Under the pieces are notes generated by a model that was not told where the DNA came from, searched no databases, and worked only from the letters and a program-made list of their open reading frames with translations. Below are positions 1-10,957 of a DNA stretch of 64,000 bases, one piece after another. Made by a program: the position numbers and the translations under genes. This DNA comes from Cercospora beticola (lineage: Eukaryota > Ascomycota > Dothideomycetes > Mycosphaerellales > Mycosphaerellaceae): positions 868,001 to 932,000 of the forward strand of contig NC_088935.1 in NCBI RefSeq assembly GCF_033473495.1, written 5' to 3'. Position 1 is the first letter of the stretch. Each line of letters begins with the position of its first letter.

Positions 1-364
1 TTAGCGGCCGGAGCGGTAGGAGTAGTAGTAGCTCTTCTTAGAGGTATATTACTTATAGGTCGCGTACGAGAGTAGTACTAGATAGTTAAGTATATAGTAC
101 GAGTCGGATATAAAGAGCTTACTAAATATAGATAGTTAATAGAGAAAACATATAAGAGATATATAACGAATTTATAGTATACCGACGCCTCGTAGCGCGA
201 GCGCCGATAGTACGTACTATTAATAAGCCTATTACTACGGAGAGTTACTATATAGTAACCTACTATAAACTAAGGCTCGGCTTAATATTTATATATATAA
301 GAAGTAGTACGAACGTATTAGATACTATACTAAGACGACAGAAATATATAGTTTCCTCTACGAG
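1..364. repeat. Left arm of a RIP-mutated inverted repeat
   Basis: The reverse complement of this stretch matches 596-959 over its whole length. By eye the differences are mostly C/T and G/A transitions, as expected for two copies that were RIP-mutated independently. The arm runs off the left window edge. The pair flanks the left Gypsy LTR (370-564), so internal retroelement sequence is mirrored about the LTR. It has no open frame of useful length and almost no CA or TG dinucleotides. Confidence 0.8.
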
Positions 365-369
365 CTAAT

Positions 370-564
370 TATAAGAGTAGAATATAGTAATATATTAAGC
401 GCCTCTAGACTCCCTATCTAGAGATATTAAGAATAATTCTTACCTCTTAGTTTATATACGTTCTATATACTTTTATCCTACGCTAAGTATAAGTAGTACT
501 AGCTATTATACCTTAACGCCTAATAAGCTACGCCTCTCGAGCTATATACTCCTAGCTCTTATAA
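370..564 (-). repeat. Gypsy LTR, left copy
   Basis: This copy starts ttataagag and ends ctcttataa, so its ends are inverted. It matches 6970-7165 with only a few C/T and G/A differences, for example gcgcctctag against gcgctcttag. The original TG...CA ends are not visible, as expected after RIP. For the minus-strand element this is the 3' LTR. Confidence 0.85.
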
Positions 565-595
565 CTATCTCCTCTCTCTAATAGAGCTACCTTAG

Positions 596-959
596 CTCGT
601 AGAGGAGGCTATATATTTCCGTTATCTTAGTATAGTATCTAGTATATTCGTACTACTTCTTACGTACGTAAATATTAAGTCGAGCCTTAGTTCGTAGCTA
701 GTTACTATATAGTAACCCTCTATAGTAATAAGCTTATTAACGGTACGTACTACCGGCGCTCGCGCTATAAGGCGCTAGTATACTATAAATTCGTCGTATA
801 CTCTTCGCGTATTTTCTCTATTAACTATCTATATTTAGCAAGCTCTTCGTATCCGACTCGCACTATATACTTAACTATCTAGTACTTCCCTCGTATACGA
901 CCTATAAGTAATATACCTCCTAGGAGAGCTACTACTACTCCTACTACTCCGGCTACTAA
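596..959. repeat. Right arm of the RIP-mutated inverted repeat
   Basis: This is the inverted partner of 1-364. Anchors include ctcgtagagg near 594-603 (against cctctacgag near 355-364) and the run of act triplets near 931-945 (against agt triplets near 20-30). It lies just inside the left LTR, so it should be internal sequence of the Gypsy element. Confidence 0.8.
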
Positions 960-1785
960 CTATCTACCTCGTATAGTAGAAGATCTACCGAAGGTAGAGG
1001 ACGACGACTACTAGTACTACCTCCTATACCTCGTAGACTATAAGTCGCGCGGTTCGTATACGTATCGTATACTTCGAGTCTACTAACTCCTTATACCTAG
1101 CCGTCGAGCTATACTATAATAGCGATATAAAGCTCGGCTAGTAGCTAAACTACGTTTGCTATAGTAAGTCTAACTATAAGTATATCTACGTTACTAATCT
1201 AGACCTTATAAAGTAGGCGTAGTATACGCGCTACTACTACCGCCTACTACGTATAAGCAGGCGCGCCGTACGCCTCTAGTAGCTCCGCCGCTACCTCGAT
1301 AACGTAGGCGAGGCTATCGCTACTACTCTTAAGCGCCTATAGAGCAACTCGGGCAAGTCCGCCGGTATCTTCTCTACGCCGAAGAAGGCTAGCGAGGCGC
1401 TAGCTACTAGTATACCCTCTACTAACGAGCTCGTAGCGACGAGTATAGGCCTCGCTATCTAGCGCGGTATATTCGAGCTAGAGTACGAGGTATATCTTAT
1501 ATTCTACTAGTCGCTTGCTTATCCTATATAGTAGTAATTCGTATAATAGAAGCTCCGCCTACTTAGCGCCTCTAGCGAGGCCTTAGACCTCGCCGTCGCC
1601 TCTACCTACCTCGGCTAGTCTACTTAGAATAAGGGAGAGCTCTCTAAGCTCGAGGCAGATAATAAGAAGAAGAGTAAGGAGAAGGATAATAAGGCTATAG
1701 ACGTAGGCGTAGCCGGCGAGTAGCCTATAGGCCTCGCGCTTTTCTTCTACTAGGCTCTTATAGTACTCTTATATCTCGCCGGCTC
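960..1785 (+). pseudogene. Relic reading frame antisense to pol, unknown function
   Basis: One plus-strand frame stays coding-like from about 1036 to 1780, interrupted only by TAG/TAA codons that could derive from CAG, CAA or TGG. It includes stretches such as SGKSAGIFSTPKKASEAL and a Lys-rich segment KLEADNKKKSKEK. Near 1030 the coding-like frame appears to shift. It lies between the chromodomain end of pol and the 3' LTR, on the opposite strand to gag-pol. I do not recognise the family. It could be an extra antisense ORF of the element, a captured gene, or chance. Confidence 0.4.
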
Positions 1786-2021
1786 TAGGCTATATACTTC
1801 TATTACGCGTAGTATATACTATACCTACGAGTACTATAAATAAATACTTTCTCTCCTCTCGTAATATCTTAGTTTTCTAAATTCTCGTATCTTAGTAGTT
1901 CTTATATCTTAGCGATACTTAGCGTTTAGAATTCTTAGAATTTTCCGCTATTCTACTAACTACTAGTATTACTATTTCTTCCGCGGTTTCGCTTTATATA
2001 TAGGCTACTTAGTTTCGCGTT

Positions 2022-2128
2022 ACGCCTCGAATATATTAAGTACCTCGTAATCTCCGATATATTCTACCGGCTCCTAGATATTATATTCCTCCGGCTATCT
2101 ATACTATCGAACTAGGTACTTCCTTACG
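2022..2128 (-). pseudogene. Relic chromodomain at the end of pol
   Basis: The minus strand reads RKYLVR, stop, YR, stop, PEEYNI, stop, EPVEYIGDYEVLNIFEA. The stops sit where Trp is expected (the W of WEP) or at comparable RIP-sensitive codons. The pattern matches the YLVKW...PEENTWEP core of retroelement chromodomains, which bind methylated H3K9. Confidence 0.8.
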
Positions 2129-2848
2129 CCTTTCTCTATATAGCTTTCTAGTATCCTCTCGACTTCCTATTCGTCTTACTTATCTACGAGTAGTAGGCTA
2201 GTATCCTACGTATCGCCGCCTTACTAGAGTTCTAAGAGAGATATATAGAAGATATTATAAATCCGCGAGCTAGTTAGTAGAGCTAGGCGGTACGCCTACT
2301 TTCTAACTACGTTAATAACCTTAAATAGTCTAGCGAATTTGTCTACTAGCTTTTTCGATAGTACCTTTAACTAGAGGTTCTTTATAGATAATAGGACTAA
2401 GTCGCTAACCTTAAATTCTATCGGCTAGTACTTCTAATTAAAGTACTTAGCCTAAGATTCGCTTACTTATTACTAGCGCTTAGTTAGCTCTTTATAGTTC
2501 TACTTTAACCTTTCTATAGTATCCTTCGCTACTAGTACTTCTCTCCGAAGAAGCGCGTTCCGAGCTTCGCCTACGTCCCTTTTATATATTTCTATAGAAA
2601 GGTCTAGGTTAAACCTATATACTACTCGAAATAGCAATATCTTAAGCGTAGTATTCGCGCTATTATTATATACGAATTCCGCTAACGATAGAATAGACGC
2701 CTAGTCGTCCTATCGCTCGCTATAATAGATATATAGGTACTACTTAAGCGTCTAGTTTGCGCGCTCGGTTTAACTATTAGTCTACGAGTAGAATATAGTA
2801 CTTAGCCTACGTTTTATATACGTCTCGTAGTAGAAGTCTAACTAGAAC

Positions 2849-3082
2849 TAGCTAGTAAAGACTAAGTCTCTATCGCTTACGATACTAGCTAGTACGCTAC
2901 GTAGTCGTATTATTTTATTAAGTAGGATATCTATAAGCTCTACGCTAGTATAGCGCTTTATTATTCGGACGAAAGTTACTATCTTCGAGTAACGATCTAT
3001 AATTATAAGGATCGCGTTAAAGATATAGCTATTCTACTTACTAGGTAGAAGATCTATAATAAAGTCTATAGATAAATCCTTC
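2849..3082 (-). pseudogene. Relic retroviral-type integrase core
   Basis: The minus strand reads DLSIDFIIDLLPSK, then AILIIIDRYSKIVTFV, and further on SIVSDRDLVFTS. The first segment holds the first catalytic Asp and SDRD holds the second of the DD35E triad. One TAG interrupts the stretch. The position between the RT and the chromodomain fits Ty3/Gypsy order. Confidence 0.85.
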
Positions 3083-4557
3083 TAAGAATAGTTAGATAGT
3101 AGGAGCGTAGCTATCTCGCTATAGAGGCGATAGCGCCTCGCTTTTGCTTTCTAGTAGCTACTATACTACTCGACGTACTACCTTACGTCGTTACTAACCT
3201 CCGGCTACTAGTACTTCCGCTTAACTAACTCTACCGTCTTATCTTTACTAAAATAGCTCGCTAGGATATCGTCGTAGTATATACGGATTACTTACGTCTA
3301 TAATACTAGGTCGTTCGGTAGGTATAGAGCCTCTTTCTAGTATATATAGCTGTTCTTAATAGTATATTTCTCGCTTACTACGCCTTCGCGTTCGGCCTAC
3401 TCGTATAGTACTTTTGCTTTCGGATCGAGCTATACTAATATAGCGGTATACCTAATAATTATATCCGAGATATTAGTATACGGCTACTCTTATATAGTAA
3501 TAGCGCTAGCGACTCGTAAGGGCAGAGCAAAGCTAAACGGACGAACCGAATAGTTAGCCGCTACTATAATATACCTACTATCGGGCAGCGCTACTCTACC
3601 GCTCTTAGCTACCTCTATAACTACCTTTAGGGTATCTAACTAAGCCTAGTAAGTAGCTTTTATACGGGTAATAACTAGGCTGCTTGCAAGTATAGTACTC
3701 TATATCTAGAGTTTCTACTATAGTAATAGTAGGAGGTTACTTATCTCCTTCGCCTCTCGTACGTAGTCGCTATATCTAGATAGCGTATCGGCTAGGTTAA
3801 GCTTACTAGCTTAATAGCTAATAGTAAAATTAAAGAGAGCGAGGAATATTACCTATTTTACTTATCTACCTATTAACTACTTAACGTCTATAAATCCCCT
3901 AAAGTTAGCGTAATTAATAAGTACCTTAACCTTATATATAGCGCTTTCGAGATATAGTCGCTACGTCTTAAATGCCTTAACTACTATAAGTAGTTCCTTA
4001 TCGTAAACCTCGTAGTTATATTTAGTATTAATTATCTTCTATAAGAAGAAGGCAATTAGATACTATTCTGCCTCGAATAGTTAGCTTAGGATACCGGCTA
4101 CTACGAAGTCGGAAGCGTCGGTTTCGACTTATAGGCGTAGTATAGAGTTAAAGTATCTTAGTAGTAGTATAGTCTAAAATCGATTCTTTAGCTTATAGAA
4201 CGCCTACTCCTTAGCTGCTTCCTACTTAATTAGCTCTAGCTTCTTTCTATCCTTTATACTCTTTAATAGCGCTATTAAAGGTACTACTACTCTCGAATAT
4301 CCGAAGATAAATCGATAGTAGAAGTTCGCGAATCTAAGGAAGGATTAAACTTCTATTAGCGTAGTTAGAGTTAGCTATAAGGCGATTGCGGCTACCCTAC
4401 TTAGATCTATCGTAACGCTACTAGTAGTTACTACGAATCTAAGGAAGTCGACCTTTTTCTAGAAGAACTTATACTTAGAACGCTATACGTAGAGTCTAAA
4501 CTTATAGAGCCTCTTAAGTATAGTATATACGTCTTATATATATTCCTCGTATATCCT

Positions 4558-4905
4558 ACTATAGATTAGGATATCGTCTAGATATACTATATAGCTTATA
4601 TCGACTAGCTCTACTAGCGTATAGTTAATATATACTTAGAACGTCGCTAGTATATTCGTTAAGCCGAAGAGTATTACCTTATACTAGAAATAGCCGTAGC
4701 GCGTACGAAACGTAGTCTTCTAGTAGTTACTTAGCTTAATCCGAATATAGTAGTACGTATTAGCTAAGTCTAAGGACGTAAACTATACGGCTCCTATAAG
4801 CCTATCTAGTATCTTACTAATTAGAGGTAGTAGATACCGGTTCTTAATAGTAATCTCGTTTAGCCTATAGTAGTCGATATATAACTATAGCTTACTATTC
4901 TTCTT
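4558..4905 (-). pseudogene. Relic Gypsy reverse transcriptase
   Basis: One minus-strand frame, read through its RIP-derived stops, gives RLNEITIKNRYLLPLI, then FTSLDLANTYY, TRYGYF, FGLTN and finally the catalytic box YLDDILIYS. These are the ordered RT motifs of Ty3/Gypsy. The visible stops correspond to expected Gln or Trp codons. The frame is dead but the family is unmistakable. Confidence 0.9.
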
Positions 4906-5780
4906 TAGTACGAATAGGATAGGCGTACTCGCCTCGCTATCGGAACGCTCGATCTAATCGTGCTCGAGTCCTATCTTTAGATACTCCTTAAGCTCGTCTA
5001 ATTCTCGCTCCGACTAGTAATATAGTAGACGGAATAGTAGTATAGTTCTAGGCCGTAGGTTAATCGTATACTCTATACTATTAACTAGCTTACTTCTTAT
5101 TTCCTCTATTAGATTAAGAATATCGTTAAAACGATAGAACTCCTTAGAGATAGGCTTAACCTTATCGCCTATCTTACTTAGACTTACTATAAATACTACT
5201 AGTATCTTCTAAAGATCCTTAAAGAACTTATAAGCTTCTCGGACTTCGAACTTACTAAAACAATCGTTACTATATAGCTATTTATCTATAGCGCTACTAG
5301 CTAGTATATACTAAGTACGTTACTATAGACGGCCTAAGATTACGTTAGGAGTTAGTATATTATATATATAGAAGACGCTACCTATAGATCGCTCCTTACT
5401 ACTAGAGTCTACGATCCGTATACGTATATAGTACGTACTATAATAGTGCCCTAATTTACCTATAAAGGTAGTAACTAGCGGTAGAGCCGCATTCGGCCTT
5501 ATTAGTAGGTTATACTATAGTATAAAGGCCCTTAATATTATATTAATATTCGTAGTATCGTCGAGAAGGAAAGCGGCCGGCTTGCTACCCGACTATATTT
5601 CGACTTCTCCTTCTACGCGCGTTACTAGTACGCTCTAAACCGGTAGAGAGTTATCGCTATCTAGTTTAGCGCCGGTAACTCGCGCGTTATCTCCGATGCC
5701 TTAGCTTTTTTCGCTCTCCGCTTCTTTACTATAGTTACTCTATAAATAGCCGGCTTATTACTATCTTTCTTAGAGTTCGA

Positions 5781-5823
5781 GTAGTTAGAACTAATATAGC
5801 TAACCTCGTTATATACGAAGTAC
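5781..5823 (-). pseudogene. Relic gag CCHC zinc knuckle
   Basis: The minus strand reads YFVYNEVSYISSNY. The spacing is that of a CX2CX4HX4C knuckle, with all three cysteines and the histidine replaced by tyrosine. TGC/TGT to TAC/TAT and CAC/CAT to TAC/TAT are exactly the changes RIP makes. It lies upstream of the RT on the same strand, as gag should. Confidence 0.75.
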
Positions 5824-6969
5824 GTAGGTTGCTAACTCTTACCCTTGCCTTTACCTCTACGTTTACTCTTTAGCTTACTGCTATAGGTATCGCGTTAGCC
5901 GCTAGTCGAACCGGAGGCTCCTTTATAAGGAGCGTCGCTATTAGTACGCTTACGCTTAGCCTACTTATTCTCGGTATTACTACGATATAGCTTACGAGGT
6001 ATAGCCTTCTTAGCTTACTCGAGGCGCCTTACTAGAGCGATAAGGTCGGCACGCCTATTAGAGATAATATAGTTCTTAATAATATCCTTACGTAGCGATA
6101 GCTTTAGTTTTATAAGGAGCTAGCGTACTAGCTACGCCTTAGTATAGTTACCTAACTAAGACTCTAGGTTACTAAGGTCTATTACGAACTATCGTATGCT
6201 CTAGCTCTTACTCTAGTATATATTCTCGTATTCTATAGTTACGAGAAGTATACGGTTCGCTTAATCCTCGACGATATTATATAGGAATTAATAGAACCGA
6301 GACTAGGTATATCCTATAAGTAGAACGCCTAGGTATTTATTATACTATACCTCTTACGCTTCGCCTACGAGGTATATAATACTCGTAATTATCTTCTAGT
6401 AATCCGTCGGGAACCTCTTTAGTATAGCTATAAAGTTTACTTCGAGAGTATAGATAAATTCGTATATCTCCTTTATAGTTTTACTTTTAAAGAGCTTAGG
6501 CGTACGTAGCTTAATAGACTCGTATAAGCTATACTCGTCGCTTTCGGAACGTACGCCGCTCGTATAACTTATAGACGCGCTGCCTTACTAAAGTATTAGC
6601 TATCCGAGGCCTAGCGCTATTACGCTTAGCTATACTAGTAATTTAATTATCTATACTTCTTTTAGTAAGCGTTCGTTCTTAGCTTTAAGAGTACGGATCT
6701 CTAGCTATTCGCGTAACGTATTATTTTTAGCTTAGAGGCGCCTACGTATTATATACGCGTTACTAGCGTCGTTAGTATTATTTATATCCTCGTCCTATTC
6801 CTTTTTAGCTTATACTATTCTAGATTCTAATATCTCTTCGATATAGCCTAATAGCTATCTATCGTTCGGTACGTCGTCGTCGCGATTAGTCTACTAGGCA
6901 GATACGTTTTATATAAGTATAATAGGCCTTAATAGATCGCTACTCTCGATAAGGTAGAAGAATTATAAT

Positions 6970-7165
6970 TATAAGAGTAGAATATAGTAATATATTAAGC
7001 GCTCTTAGACTCTCTATCTAGAGATATTAAGAATAATTCTTGCTTCCTTCGTTTATATACGTTCTATATACTTTTATCCTACGCTAAGTATAAGTAGTAC
7101 TAGCTATTATACCTTAACGTCTAATAAGCTACGCCTCTTAAGCTATATACTCCTAGCTCTTATAA
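6970..7165 (-). repeat. Gypsy LTR, right copy
   Basis: This is the second copy of the 370-564 repeat and the 5' LTR of the minus-strand element. Immediately to its right the base composition changes and broken LINE reverse-transcriptase sequence begins. Confidence 0.85.
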
Positions 7166-7169
7166 CTAC

Positions 7170-10140
7170 TATTATAGAGTACTTAAAGGCTTTAGAGTAG
7201 TATACTATTCTTAGATATATAGTAAAGAGTTTAGCTAGGATTAGGGAAAGTTATACTCTATACTCTTTAAGTAAGAAGTTTAGTATTTAGTTAGATTCTA
7301 GAGCCTTATTACTAGATAGTTTCCTAAGGACTCCTTCTACTTCCTTTAGTTAAACTTTAACTTCTATCTAGAATTAGAGTAGTAGTTAGGTATATTAGAT
7401 ATTACTTAAGTCTACCTCCCTTAGGTCTAGAAAGAAGTATCTTACTAGAATTATAGCCTTCCTTTTATTAGTATCTCTATTACGCTCTATATTAGCTAGG
7501 CTTAGGAAGTATAGTAGCTAGTACTCTTAGTTAGCTCCCTCTCTAGCTTATTTAGCTATTTTCTAGATTTTCTTAGAGTCCTCTATAACTTCTTTTATTA
7601 GTCTCTTCTAAGCTAGGTTTTGCTCTCTTCTTATAGCTTTACTTCTTATATATAATACCTTAAGGTATAGCTTATAGCTCTATTCTATTTTATAGTTCCT
7701 CTATTCTCTACTTCTTTTTCTTACTAGCTTTATAGTCTCCTTATATTCCTAAGTCTATACTATCTTTATATAGCTTAATAGTCTAGCTATTAGAACTATC
7801 TTCTCTATAATTCTCTAGATAGAGGATTATATTCTATAGGCTAGTATATCTAGATATTCCTTTATATTAAGTAGGAGTTAGTTAAGTTAGTTAGTATCTT
7901 AGGCTATAAGGTCCTAGATTCTATCCTAGTTAGTAGCTTTCTACTACTTTCTCTAGCTTCTTTCTCTTAGCTCTTAGAAGTTAATATAGAGAGTTATTCT
8001 AAGAGAGATATAGTTAGAGCTATATATCTCTTCTAGGAGAGCTTTATATTCTTAGATTAGGTTTTAGAGAGGAAAGCTAATAAAAACTAGGTCTAATATT
8101 TAGTAGCTAGCTATATATCTTTCCTATATAATTATCTCTAGCTCTAGAGCTAGCTATAGTTAGGCCTCTATAATTATTTTAATAAGCTTATCTACTATAG
8201 TATATTAAGTTTAAGTTATATTTCTCTTCTATTTTAGATAGTCGAAGTTAAAGTCTCCTACTACTATATAGCTTACCTTTATATCCTCTAGAGTTTATAA
8301 TAGTACTTCTTAGAGTATAGAGATAGTCTCTTCTTATCTATAGCTTATTAGCTCTAAGAGATTATAGTAGTTATAGATAGAGATAGTTCCTATAAGTATC
8401 TAGACTTAGATAGTTACTAAGTTATCTATATTATAGAAGAGTAGTTTCTAGCTATTAGTTCTAACTTTGTCTAATATAAGTATTACTACTCTTAGGTTCT
8501 ACTAGAGTAGGAGGACTATAGAGTATTCTTTCTTAGCCTTAGTTCTACTATTTATAGTATTAAGCTATAGTTCTTATAGTACTATTACTATAGCCTCTTC
8601 TATAGCTAGGCTATTTAGTAGTAGAGTTTAGATAGTATTTAACCTATTAATATTATATTAGTAGATTATTAGAGTTTAGCTACTTATAGAATTCGTAGGA
8701 TTCTTAGAAAAGAAGCTTAATTAGGTTAATATCTATATCTTCCTAGAGGGTACTTATTACCTTTTAGATATCCTTATTCTTCTATATAGAAGAAAAGTAG
8801 AGCTTACTTACTTACCTCCTACTAGCTATTACTATTACTATTATACCTAGAGGCCTGCCTTTATATCTAATATCTCTCTATAGAGACTTAGCTAGTAGAG
8901 CTTTCCTTTTAAGAATTATAGGTTCTATAGCTCTATCTTTTTATATTAGGCCTAAGGCTGCCTCCTATTGCTTTTTAAACTACTCTAAGAATACTTTTAC
9001 TTTAGCCTTTATAGTAGCTTTATAGCTATATTAGAAGGAGTATACCTTATAGTCTCTCTTATAGTTATAGTATTTAATTTTCTTCTTCTTATAGCTATCT
9101 ATTCTATACTTCTCTATATAGTTTCTATATATTTCTTCTATAGCTTTATAGTAGGTAGTAATATACCTAAAGCTATTATACTTAAAGTATTATATAATCC
9201 TCTACTATAGATAGTATAGTTCTACTATATACTATATTAATCTAATAGTAATATCTCTCCTATATATTTCTCTTATAATCTATCTATCCTATACTACTAT
9301 TACTACTAATAAGAAGTTAGTCTCTTCTTTTACTCTCTAGTTCTTAAGCTAAAAGGCCTTCCTAATTTTAAGCCTATCTAGGAACTAAGTAAAGTTATCT
9401 TAGTCGAGCTAGGCCTAGCTATTTATATCCTCTAGCTTCTAGAATATCCTAATACTATATATAATTACCTAGGTACTTAGTATCTCTACTTAGGCCTCTA
9501 GATATATAGCTTTAAGCTAAGATTAGTTCTTCTCTAGCCTACTTTTCTCTCCTTCTCTATAGAGAATAACTTTAAAGTCTCTACTTAGAAGCTTTTATAT
9601 AGCCTTAAACTACTATACTTCTAGTTTCCTTCTAAGCTCTTTATAGCTTATTTTCTTTACTATCTCTCTTTCTTCTTAGTTTCTTATTCTTACTAAGATA
9701 GTTATAGATATCTAAAGCTAGAGCCTTAGTATTATATATTTAATTTAGGCTATCTAGGCTTATATTTTAGAGGTAGTAGTAGTAGGTATTAGATAGCTCT
9801 AGAGAGTTTTCTAGATAGCTTAAAGAGTCTAGGACTCTTCCTAGTAGAGAGTAAGATAGAGAAGGGCCTATTAGGTCTATTAGAGAAGAAGAAGAGTTAG
9901 AGAGAGAGAAAAAGTTATCTAGATATCGAGATAGCTCTAGATCTATTCTATAAGTATTTTTAAGTTCTTTTAGATTATTAGTTTTAGAGTATTAGTATTA
10001 GTAGTTATTTTCTAGCCTTACTAGCTAGAGAGAGGTAGTTACGAGTAGATTTAAGCTACCTAGGAGTTAGAGTTATAAATTCCTTCTTCTAGGCTCCTTT
10101 CTCTACTTATAGTATTATAGTATTAGTTAAAAGAGATTAT
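7170..10140 (-). mobile_element. RIP-inactivated LINE (non-LTR retrotransposon), 3'-truncated
   Basis: The minus strand reads IVVGDFNFDYLK near 8240-8265, the GDFN motif of APE-type LINE endonucleases. Near 7288-7335 it reads RKLSSNKALESN, followed by NFLLKEYRV and ILAKLF, matching the start of a LINE RT (the usual KLP-NKAPGPDGI-N-FLK pattern). The RT frame stops being readable at about 7170, where the Gypsy LTR begins, so the catalytic RT half is missing. A possible ORF1 zinc-knuckle relic reading KYYNYKRD lies near 9055-9080 (weak). Unlike the Gypsy, this block has almost no CpG as well as almost no CpA or TpG. Clade (Tad1 or another) cannot be settled by eye. Confidence 0.75.
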
Positions 10141-10530
10141 TATATATTAGAAGGCCTCGAGGCCTTCTACTATCGTCGTCGTTATCTACTAGAGCGCGTT
10201 TATATTTTTCCTAGCTCGAATATAAAAGGCTTAATTAGTATATAACTAAGTAAGAATAAGCTACTAAAGTAAAAATAGAAGTATAATATATTAAAGAAAA
10301 TAAAGTAGCTAATAGATAGCTCTAGTAATACTTTAATTAATTAATTAAAGCTCTAAAGCGATTAAAATAAGTAGAGTTAAAGGCACTACCTCTATAGCCT
10401 ATATTTATAGAGCCTATAAAGCTAGTAGCGAGTATATAAGCTAATCTAGCTAAACTATTAAGAATACGATAACTAAGTAGGAAGGTAGCACTAAACCTTT
10501 AGTTTAGCAAGCTTAATATATAGCGATTAC
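10141..10530. repeat. RIP-mutated AT-rich fragment with a perfect palindrome
   Basis: CpG dinucleotides reappear here while CpA stays rare, so this is not the LINE block. A perfect 22-bp palindrome, centred on tcga, spans 10148-10169, and a ttaattaattaattaa run lies near 10336-10351. No coding frame was found. It may be a remnant of another transposon. RIP-like composition ends near 10,525, where CA and TG become normal. Confidence 0.5.
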
Positions 10531-10957
10531 AATGCAGTTTGAATTATAACAATCCATGTAGTAATAGTTGAGAAACACTACCTCAAAAACATGCTGGAAT
10601 TGTAGGTTTACGAGGTTCTGTGGGTTACGTGGGGCACACTTCTACGCTGCTTCTCTGCGCTGATCTCGATTGATCGCGTTTAGCACAGCATTTCTCGTAC
10701 TTACGTACGCGCTGGAGATCGCCCTTCTACCATGGATGACACCATCTGACAGTAGATTGCTGTGAGGACTTATGTTTAATGGATGACGCAGGTACACCTC
10801 GGCGTCGGGGAAGCTCCAGAGCTCCATTGGCTTGGTTCTCGATGATGCTCACCTGTATACACTCCGCGCATACCGTGTTCGACACAACACATAGTAGGAA
10901 GCACTCAACACTCGTTATCGCTCATTAGCCTCTTACAATAACAGCACAGCAACCACA
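10531..10957. other. Unique sequence between the RIP block and the first gene
   Basis: Dinucleotide use is normal. A 61-codon minus-strand frame (10642-10827) shows no recognisable domain. The right-hand part should hold the promoter and 5' UTR of the reductase gene, which begins after a CACA context at 10958. Confidence 0.6.

Larger units (their letters stand above)
370..7165 (-). mobile_element. RIP-inactivated Ty3/Gypsy chromovirus LTR retrotransposon
   Basis: Two near-identical repeats of about 195 bp bound the element. Between them the minus strand carries, in the order expected for Ty3/Gypsy, a gag zinc-knuckle relic (5781-5823), an RT with a YLDD box (4558-4905), an integrase core (2849-3082) and a C-terminal chromodomain (2022-2128). 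Every frame is broken by TAG/TAA codons that fit C-to-T at CpA or G-to-A at TpG, so the element cannot encode protein. CpG dinucleotides are retained in large numbers. No target-site duplication was seen: the flanks are gctaa on the left and ctact on the right. A chromodomain makes it a chromovirus, a group that targets heterochromatin (family knowledge). Confidence 0.9.

Noticed and set aside
1..10530. Telomere or CRISPR array at the left end
   Set aside because: No TTAGGG-type repeats and no regularly spaced short repeats. The repetitive look comes from RIP-reduced sequence complexity.
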